IMG/VR virus record: IMGVR_UViG_3300042090_000890
Span: 33,915 to 97,914 of that record
Origin: a virus
Strand: one strand, 5' to 3'
DNA: 64,000 nt
Below, one piece after another: positions 43,243 through 49,881 of this stretch. Every line of letters begins with the position of its first letter. The first letter of the stretch is position 1. Position numbers and translations under genes: made by a program. The notes under the pieces were generated by a model. The model worked only from the letters and a program-made list of their open reading frames with translations. It did no database searches and was not told where the DNA came from.

Positions 43243-44259
43243 ATGGGCATACAGGCAACAGACATTCTCATAAAGACCATGATCGAAGGCGCCTTGGCTG
43301 ATCTTCGCAAGAATAATTGGATTCTGGACGACATCTACGCCGACCTGGCCCTCGATCCTTTGGCCAAAATGGATTACGGCTGGAAAGAAGTCATGCGTGC
43401 GAAGGAATGGTTTACTGGCAACAACATCGACGTGTACTTGACCAACCGCGTCGACACGCCTCGATTCCCGTGCATATCCATCGTGCGACTGTCGTCCCGC
43501 GAAATGACGGAACGCGACGAAATGGGCGATGGCTTCGATGAAACCGAGATCGTGCCGCACAATGTTACCAATCTGCCCCAACAAATGTATGGCCCATTCA
43601 CTCCGATAGCGTACAACCAATCGACGGGAGTCGTTACTCTGCCGGAAAATCTGACTACGAGCCGCATGTTTGTCGGCCAATTCTTGGTATCGAAGCGTAC
43701 GGGCAAAGCATATGTTATCAATCAGGTTAACGAACCATCCGCCTTCGTTATCGCACCCGGCACGGTAGATGACTTCACGGAAGCGTACATCGCACCTCCG
43801 ACTTCGCTATGGAACCTGAGCAAAGAAAGAACTTGGCTCGAAGAGACTTTCGCCATCGGTATGCATACAGAATCCGACATGAACGAAGCGATCTGGATGC
43901 GCCAGCTCGTTCAATACATCATGCTCCGGTACAAAGAGGCGTACATAGAACGACGTGGTGTGGCTCTATCCACCTTCAACGTCGGATCTATCGACATCAA
44001 TCCTCACTTCAACGGTACGGAGAAAGTATTCTCGTGCATGATGACGTTCACGGGTCAGGTGGAAGCCAACTTCATCAAATATGCTGCCCCGAAGTTGCAG
44101 GGCTTCAAAGTTACGACTTACGTCCTTGACGGACCTAAGACACCTGCAGCATACTTGAAATACGCAGAAGCGCAGGGCTGGGAAATGCAAGGTGACGAAC
44201 CTGCGAAAAGGCCGCCTAAGAAAAAGAAGCCAGATCCTCTTTCAAGAGATGAAGAATGA
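43243..44259 (+). CDS. Putative tail-terminator/neck protein
   Basis: 338 residues, start 4 nt after the previous stop. N-terminal helix (DILIKTMIEGALADLRKN), VDTPRFPCISIVRLSSRE, beta-rich middle, a helix IWMRQLVQYIMLRYKEAYIE, and a C-terminal FNVGSIDINPHFNGTEKVF followed by a basic tail. The order is compatible with a tail-terminator or head-tail joining protein that lies before the sheath gene. No direct signature. ATGA overlap with the Nudix fusion gene. Confidence 0.45.
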   Translation: MGIQATDILIKTMIEGALADLRKNNWILDDIYADLALDPLAKMDYGWKEVMRAKEWFTGNNIDVYLTNRVDTPRFPCISIVRLSSREMTERDEMGDGFDETEIVPHNVTNLPQQMYGPFTPIAYNQSTGVVTLPENLTTSRMFVGQFLVSKRTGKAYVINQVNEPSAFVIAPGTVDDFTEAYIAPPTSLWNLSKERTWLEETFAIGMHTESDMNEAIWMRQLVQYIMLRYKEAYIERRGVALSTFNVGSIDINPHFNGTEKVFSCMMTFTGQVEANFIKYAAPKLQGFKVTTYVLDGPKTPAAYLKYAEAQGWEMQGDEPAKRPPKKKKPDPLSRDEE

Positions 44260-46502
44260 AAAAAGTAGTGTGCGTCGCCATACGACATCCGGATGAACCG
44301 AACCTGTTCCTCCACGGGCTTCGTCGCGACAATCACAAGTGGGCTCTACCCGGCGGTCACGCCAAGCCTGGCGAGCTGGACGACGAGGCAGCCAACCGCG
44401 AGCTGGAAGAAGAGACCGGTCTCAAAGGTGTCAAGATCGACAAGGTGCATGATAAAGTGTACGGAAACAACCACGTCGTTCTGCACATGGCAGAGCATCC
44501 GGAAGGCGCGGAGCTTGATCCGCATTCCGATCCAGATAACGAGTTTGTGACATTCAAGTTCCTTGACCCGACCAAGCACGCCAACATGCACGTTCCGGGC
44601 AAGAACAATATCCTGATCAATTGGATGGACGGACACCTCAAGAAAGGCGAGTCGTACGAGGAAGAAACAGAAAAGATTCGTGAAAATCAGAAGAAGCCGG
44701 AAGCCCGCGTCCCGCACAAGTTCAAGGCTGCTAAGTGGACGTTCAAAAACGGTCACCCTAGATGTTTCACATGCGGGCAGGAAGAGCCTGTGTCGGGCAC
44801 ATGCGAAGCTCGCCTAGATAAATCTCAGCCGCGTTCTAAGTTAACGGTCGAGCCATTTGCAGTCGACAAATCCGTCTTCGACCCTCGTAAGCACGACTTC
44901 ATAGTTCGCATGCACAAAGGCGGAAAGCAGATCGGATTCGTAGCGATCACTCACAAGCCGAACGGGATCATGCCGTTCAACTTCGAAGTGAACCGACTGC
45001 ATCAGCGTCAAGGCCACGGCACGGCACTTATAAATCATGCGCAGAATGTATCGCGAAAGAAGCTAATTCGCTCACCGGATATGACTCAGGCCGGATCTGC
45101 CTTCGCGGATAAGTATTTGGGACCTGCCAAACCTTTGAAAAAGATCGAGATCATCCACAACGAGGATACGTCGGCCTTGATGAACCGCGTGGAAACCAAG
45201 CATTTCATGCCAGCCGAGAATCTCGATAAGCTACTGAGCGGTATAAAAAGCTCGCTTCCAGACGGAGACCCGGACACTTCCGTCCGATTCAACGTCAATA
45301 AGACTATCTATCTCGACAATCGCGATCTCGATGCGCTCCGCGACAACATGGAGAGAAAGAAGCCACGGTTCAAGGTTCGAATCAGGCAGTATTCGCCGAA
45401 CGGAGAGGAGTGGGAAGATGTTGCATACCTTGAGTTGAAGCTCAAGACAAAAGGCGATCAAACAAAGAAGATCCGCGTCCGCATCCGGGCATCTGATATC
45501 GACGCCATTTCGGAAGGCAAAGTAGTTCGCATCGATGAGGATATCGAAAAGCTCAATCTTGATATCCCAAAGGATATACTTTGGAAGCGGGTAACCTCCA
45601 TCAACACGATCATCGAAAAGTACGGCTTCCGGAAGCAGATTGTAGTGACTTATCAGCGCCGGGCGTACTCTTCCGAAAAGATCCGGGTTACTGTGGATGA
45701 TTCCATCCGGTATTCGGATGCGAAAGCGATAGAGCCAGAATCGGTTCAGATGATAAAGGACTCCGCCTACTGGAAGGCGTTCAAGAAGCGTCACCTCAAG
45801 ATTCGAAAAAGCGATTACGTCATCGTCGAAGTGAAAGAAGAGACCGGCGTACCTAAGTGGCTGCGCAAAGTGCTGGATGAATGCGAAGCCGAGGAAGTGC
45901 GCTTTTCGAAATACTGCGGCGCGATGGTTTCGTTTATCAAAAGTTCCGAGAAGGACGGGCCGATCTCAAGTAACCGTAATATCGACGCCAACTCTGTTCT
46001 ATCTGAGATCGAAGGATACGAAGCGTTCAACAAAGCCGAGCAAGCTCCGCCTGCCGCACCGTACCTTAATTTGGTATACCCCGTCTCCGTCGGCGGTAAG
46101 GCTACACGTCCGGACGGCAAGCCGTTTGAACTGAATGTGAAGGCCTTTGGCAACTCGCCGACACTGAACCATCAGGCCATCCAAGGCCATCTCGAACAGT
46201 ATGCTCTGCATATTCCGGTCGATCAATCCAAGATGACGTACGTCCCGCACAAGCTGAAAGGATTGGACGGCAAAGAAGAGCATGTTCTGGTCGTCTTAGG
46301 CATGCCGAAGAAGCTGGACCACATGAGAGTCGCTCTGTCGGCCATCGGACCGAAAAATGACTCCAAGCCGTATATACCGATCGACGAAGATGACTGGAAC
46401 CGTTTGTCGAAGCTGGGCAACGCTCTGACCGCGAAGGACGCAGGCATATCGTTTCACCCGCCGGAACTCCGATACGGCCCGACAGTCCTAAAGACCTATT
46501 AG
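44256..46502 (+). CDS. Nudix - GNAT - VTC/triphosphate-tunnel fusion protein
   Basis: 748 residues. Residues 1-125 are a Nudix hydrolase with a full box (G34, E40, R48, E49, E52, E53, G55). A Cys segment (RCFTCG ... GTC, 169-183) may bind zinc. Residues 205-290 resemble a GNAT acetyltransferase (HQRQGHGTALINHA). Residues 308-556 match the VTC polyphosphate-polymerase domain: RVETKHF, IYLDNRDLDAL, RFKVRIRQY, YLELKLK, then VIVEVKEETGVPKWL and RFSKYC. The C-terminal 180 residues are unassigned. VTC domains make polyphosphate from ATP; Nudix enzymes cut nucleoside-diphosphate-linked compounds. ATGA-coupled to a neck gene. The stop meets a late box. Domain calls for Nudix and VTC are strong. Confidence 0.75.
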   Translation: MKKVVCVAIRHPDEPNLFLHGLRRDNHKWALPGGHAKPGELDDEAANRELEEETGLKGVKIDKVHDKVYGNNHVVLHMAEHPEGAELDPHSDPDNEFVTFKFLDPTKHANMHVPGKNNILINWMDGHLKKGESYEEETEKIRENQKKPEARVPHKFKAAKWTFKNGHPRCFTCGQEEPVSGTCEARLDKSQPRSKLTVEPFAVDKSVFDPRKHDFIVRMHKGGKQIGFVAITHKPNGIMPFNFEVNRLHQRQGHGTALINHAQNVSRKKLIRSPDMTQAGSAFADKYLGPAKPLKKIEIIHNEDTSALMNRVETKHFMPAENLDKLLSGIKSSLPDGDPDTSVRFNVNKTIYLDNRDLDALRDNMERKKPRFKVRIRQYSPNGEEWEDVAYLELKLKTKGDQTKKIRVRIRASDIDAISEGKVVRIDEDIEKLNLDIPKDILWKRVTSINTIIEKYGFRKQIVVTYQRRAYSSEKIRVTVDDSIRYSDAKAIEPESVQMIKDSAYWKAFKKRHLKIRKSDYVIVEVKEETGVPKWLRKVLDECEAEEVRFSKYCGAMVSFIKSSEKDGPISSNRNIDANSVLSEIEGYEAFNKAEQAPPAAPYLNLVYPVSVGGKATRPDGKPFELNVKAFGNSPTLNHQAIQGHLEQYALHIPVDQSKMTYVPHKLKGLDGKEEHVLVVLGMPKKLDHMRVALSAIGPKNDSKPYIPIDEDDWNRLSKLGNALTAKDAGISFHPPELRYGPTVLKTY

Positions 46503-46511
46503 CCTAATCTT
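46503..46511 (+). promoter_or_regulatory. CCTAATCTT box, candidate late promoter, 6 nt from an ATG
   Basis: Exact copy directly after the TAG stop. The ATG at 46518 follows after only TTCGGC. If this is a -10 element, transcription starts at or near the A of the ATG. Confidence 0.6.
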
Positions 46512-46517
46512 TTCGGC

Positions 46518-48275
46518 ATGACCAACGACAATTCCGACTCGCAATTGAAAGGAATTACTTCAGGCGGCGCGAACGGCCTTTCTCAGCACCAATCCGAAGA
46601 TACTCTAGGCGGATCAACCATTTCCGGTGCTGGCTCTCGGAACCCGAACGACCAAATCGATCGACATCGTTTATTCCCCGGTGGAATGCTTTCGTCTCCT
46701 TGGCAAGCCTTCGTCAGAAATGGCTTCCGGCGACCAGTAGCGAAAGCAGAATACAGCACAGATCAGGCTCCTAGCAAGGCGCCCGGAGGCGCGCCGAAGA
46801 TGCAAGGTTTGGGCACCGTAAAGATCAAGGAAACGCCGAAGCCGCAAGGTTATGGCAAGGTCACCGTGAAAGAGCCGCCGAAGCCGCAAGGTTTCGGTCG
46901 CGTGATCCAAAAAGCTCTGCCGAAAGGGTTCAAAGTCGGCATTTCGCCGAAAGACGCCAAAGCGCCGGAAAATCCGGAAATTCATCACGAAGAAACGCAC
47001 GTGGCCGGTGTTGAGATTCCACACACGCTGAGAGAACACCTCAAGGCCGGAAATGTCATTCCGTACGATCACCAACTCCGAGATGAAGCTGCCGAATTTG
47101 TGACCAACGTATGGCGTAAGAATCCACACGACGGCAAGCGCATGTCATCGAGATTACTTGGAGTTACTGAAGACGACGCTCCCGCGAAGCCTGGCAAGGC
47201 GACTGTCAAAGACGAGATGTCAATCAAAAAAGACGGCGAGGCTGGCACTGCCAAGCCGTTGGCACCGCGTTTTCCTTCGAAAGAGCAGGGCGACGCTATC
47301 CAACGTGAGCTATCCGGCGGCCTTCCAAATAAAGAAGGTTGGGCCAACGTTCGACAGGAACTCGGTGCGCTTGTCGGCCTTAACAAAGATGAGAAGCCGC
47401 CTGCGCCGCCGAAGCCAAAACTGGCACCGCCGCCTGACAGCCCGCATGCTCAGCGTCCTAACCAGCGCCAGCGTGTGAAAGACGTCAAGGCAAATCTGAT
47501 GGAACAGATCGCTGCTGATCCGTCCAAATCGAAAGTCTCGCTCAGCACGACCAATTCGAAGCTCGCGAAAGACGGTATCGCATCGTTCAATCTTGTACCG
47601 ATCGAGACCTGCCCCGGCGCCGGTTCATGCGCGAAGTATTGCTATGCAGACACTGGATCATTCCTTCGCTTTTGGAAGACGACAATGCCGCCGCGAGTCG
47701 CAAACTGGCTTGCCTCGCAGAAGCCAGATTTCGTCGAGAAGATGAATGCCATGTTCGGCGACGTAAAAAAGAAAGGCAAGATCAAAGCAATCCGTGTTCA
47801 CGACTCAGGCGACTTCTACTCTCCTGACTACATAAAGAAATGGACTGAAATTGCTCGATCGAATCCGGAGTTGATGTTCTACGCGTATACGAAGAGCCAT
47901 CACCCAAATCTGCGCCAACATCTCAATGAACTTGAGAAGCTGCCAAACTTCAACGTCGTACAATCTATGGGTTCTAAATACGACCATCTTATCGATCCAT
48001 CGAAGCCGCACGCAGTTGTATTTCCTGATGAAGCCTCAATGAAGAAAGCTGGCTACGCCGACGCAATGGAATCAGACTTGGCCGCAGCGAATAAGAACAA
48101 TCGCAAAGTCGGTTTGTATATCCATGGCCAATATGACAAGTCGTACCCCGGTCTCGAAGAACATCTGAAAGGAAATCCTCGTATTATGCAGGAAGTTATG
48201 GAAGCTCTTAAAGGCGGCCCGATCAAGAAAACGGAGTCAAAAGGTCTTCGTAGGTTGATCAAGAGTAAAGCCTAA
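46518..48275 (+). CDS. GP88-like Cys-cluster domain on a disordered N-terminus
   Basis: 585 residues, no Shine-Dalgarno before the ATG. The first ~300 residues are low complexity, with three 14-residue units of GxGxVxxKExPKPQ type (46804-46920) and Pro/Lys-rich stretches. Residues about 330-560 match the mycobacteriophage gp88-like family: ETCPGAGSCAKYCYADTG (C365, C371, C375), IRVHDSGDFYSPDYIKKW and MFYAYTKSHHP. The Cys pattern and barrel-like order recall radical-SAM enzymes and suggest an iron-sulphur cluster. Family function is unknown. It is surrounded by virion genes, so it may be packaged. Confidence 0.65.
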   Translation: MTNDNSDSQLKGITSGGANGLSQHQSEDTLGGSTISGAGSRNPNDQIDRHRLFPGGMLSSPWQAFVRNGFRRPVAKAEYSTDQAPSKAPGGAPKMQGLGTVKIKETPKPQGYGKVTVKEPPKPQGFGRVIQKALPKGFKVGISPKDAKAPENPEIHHEETHVAGVEIPHTLREHLKAGNVIPYDHQLRDEAAEFVTNVWRKNPHDGKRMSSRLLGVTEDDAPAKPGKATVKDEMSIKKDGEAGTAKPLAPRFPSKEQGDAIQRELSGGLPNKEGWANVRQELGALVGLNKDEKPPAPPKPKLAPPPDSPHAQRPNQRQRVKDVKANLMEQIAADPSKSKVSLSTTNSKLAKDGIASFNLVPIETCPGAGSCAKYCYADTGSFLRFWKTTMPPRVANWLASQKPDFVEKMNAMFGDVKKKGKIKAIRVHDSGDFYSPDYIKKWTEIARSNPELMFYAYTKSHHPNLRQHLNELEKLPNFNVVQSMGSKYDHLIDPSKPHAVVFPDEASMKKAGYADAMESDLAAANKNNRKVGLYIHGQYDKSYPGLEEHLKGNPRIMQEVMEALKGGPIKKTESKGLRRLIKSKA

Positions 48276-48279
48276 TCTG
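48271..48279 (+). promoter_or_regulatory. CCTAATCTG, one-base variant of the late-promoter box
   Basis: Overlaps the stop codon of the GP88-like gene and lies 36 nt before the GTG at 48316. Last base differs from the consensus. Confidence 0.4.
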
Positions 48280-48315
48280 TATGTAAGTCTCGGTTATCTC
48301 TAGGAGAGGTGAAGG

Positions 48316-49572
48316 GTGAATCAAAAATCTGCACTTGAACAAGCGAAGGAACTCTTGAAAGCCGCTAAGGACAATCCGCAGCAATTTCAAGAACTTACGA
48401 AGGCAAGACCTTCCAAACCGAAGAAGGTTATTCCGGATGATATGAATCAACGGAAGGCGATGCTCCGAGACGGCAAGATCACGAAGGAAGAATACGCTCA
48501 GCCGGTCGGCGGCCAGATTTCTGGCGAGTCCACCACTGGCGGTTATCCTTCTGAGGAAGCGAAGAAGCAAGAAATCTCCGGCGATAAGCCAGGTGCTGGC
48601 TACCCTTCCGACAAGATGAAAAAAGACACGATGAATCCTGCCGGTGAAGCGCAAGGCGGCCAATGTGGCCCCGACAATTCAAAAGGCGGATATCCTTCGG
48701 AGCAAATGAAAAAAGACGCGATGGGCATGCAGCCGCAAAAGCCCGGAGCCGCTCCAGCTGCCAAACCGGCACCGATGCCGCAGCCCGTCAAGAAAGATGA
48801 CAAGCCGCATCCAGCTGGTAGCCCTCCCGCTCAAGCCCATAATGTGGCCGAAGGCGATGAGTCACTTCATCATGCAATGAAGATTTTGGACACGCCCGAC
48901 AAGCAGAAGTCGATGCTCGCACATCTTCGCACGCTCCATGAGCCGTCGCAACAGCGTTCTCCGGCAAACCGTCAAGCAGGCGGCATGCCTCCGCAGAAAC
49001 CGAATGCTGCTCCGCAAAGACCGCCGATGCAGAAAGCTGATATGCCCGGAACCTCCACCGCTGGTGCAGGCGCCGCAGGTGTGCCTCTGGCGATGACCGA
49101 AGCTCTGAAACATGCCAAGGAATTGCTCAAGGCAGCCAAAGATGACCCGAAGCGTTTTGCTGAACTGCGCAAGATGTCTTCCGTCGCTGGTTTGGCCACT
49201 TCTGAAAAGAAGACTGCCAAGACAAGCGAGATGAGCCTCGCGATGGCTGAAACGCAGCCGAATCCGAATCCGATGTCTGCAGAGCAGATCAGCCCGTCCA
49301 CTGGCGTAAAAACCGGCGGTGCGAAGGACCCCAACTCCGCTACCCAGCCTAAGACAGCAGAGCAGATCAGTCCGTCTACCAGCGTGAAGCCGGGCGGCGC
49401 GAAAGATCCGAATTCTGCCACTCAGCCGATGACCGCAGAGCAGATCAATGCTTCCTCGACCAAGAAAGGCGAGATGAGCACCAAAAAGTGCGGCACGATG
49501 ATGAGCAAGGATGAGATCAAGGAAGACTTGAAACAGGACTGGAAACCGAAACACTGGAAAAAGGACTGCTAA
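48316..49572 (+). CDS. Repeat-rich disordered virion-region protein
   Basis: 418 residues, GTG start with AGGAG 9 nt upstream. Built from internal duplications: a helical unit ALEQAKELLKAAKD at the start recurs as ALKHAKELLKAAKD near 49108. Three GYPSExxKKxxx units lie in the first third (48541-48720). Two long units with AEQISPST and GGAKDPNSATQP plus a partial third lie near the end (49279-49455). Between them is Pro/Ala/Gln linker. It ends with two Cys and a basic tail. No enzymatic motif. A scaffold or linker function is likely. Confidence 0.6.
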   Translation: MNQKSALEQAKELLKAAKDNPQQFQELTKARPSKPKKVIPDDMNQRKAMLRDGKITKEEYAQPVGGQISGESTTGGYPSEEAKKQEISGDKPGAGYPSDKMKKDTMNPAGEAQGGQCGPDNSKGGYPSEQMKKDAMGMQPQKPGAAPAAKPAPMPQPVKKDDKPHPAGSPPAQAHNVAEGDESLHHAMKILDTPDKQKSMLAHLRTLHEPSQQRSPANRQAGGMPPQKPNAAPQRPPMQKADMPGTSTAGAGAAGVPLAMTEALKHAKELLKAAKDDPKRFAELRKMSSVAGLATSEKKTAKTSEMSLAMAETQPNPNPMSAEQISPSTGVKTGGAKDPNSATQPKTAEQISPSTSVKPGGAKDPNSATQPMTAEQINASSTKKGEMSTKKCGTMMSKDEIKEDLKQDWKPKHWKKDC

Positions 49573-49573
49573 C

Positions 49574-49852
49574 ATGAACAAGCCGAAAGAAGAGAAGAAA
49601 GAGTTCACGATCGTTGAGCCGAAGTCTGACAAGCCTGCGGTGCAGGTCTCTCGGCAGCGTCCTCAGTCGAATGCACGCCCACAGGCACCATCGGTACCGA
49701 TCACGTTTGACGCCTGGTGGTTACGTACTCAGAACAAATATAAGTTCAAGCCGGAACTGAAAAAGGCCGTTCAAAGGCACTTTGAAGCCAGAGGGTTCAC
49801 GGACTACACAAAGTTCGACGCTGGCTTGAGAGATTTCGGATTTAGAACCTAA
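49574..49852 (+). CDS. Small basic hypothetical protein
   Basis: 92 residues, one base after the previous stop. The first half is disordered (Lys, Pro, Gln); the second is compact and helical (FDAWWLRTQNKYKFKPELKK, then HFEARGFTDYTKFD). The stop codon lies inside a CCTAATCTT box, so it ends a transcription unit and precedes the sheath gene. No family recognised. Confidence 0.65.
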   Translation: MNKPKEEKKEFTIVEPKSDKPAVQVSRQRPQSNARPQAPSVPITFDAWWLRTQNKYKFKPELKKAVQRHFEARGFTDYTKFDAGLRDFGFRT

Positions 49853-49856
49853 TCTT
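49848..49856 (+). promoter_or_regulatory. CCTAATCTT box, candidate late promoter of the tail genes
   Basis: Exact copy overlapping the TAA stop of the previous gene, 25 nt before the sheath ATG, which has GGAGG at 49869-49873. Confidence 0.7.
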
Positions 49857-49881
49857 TGTCAGTAGTTTGGAGGTATTTTAA

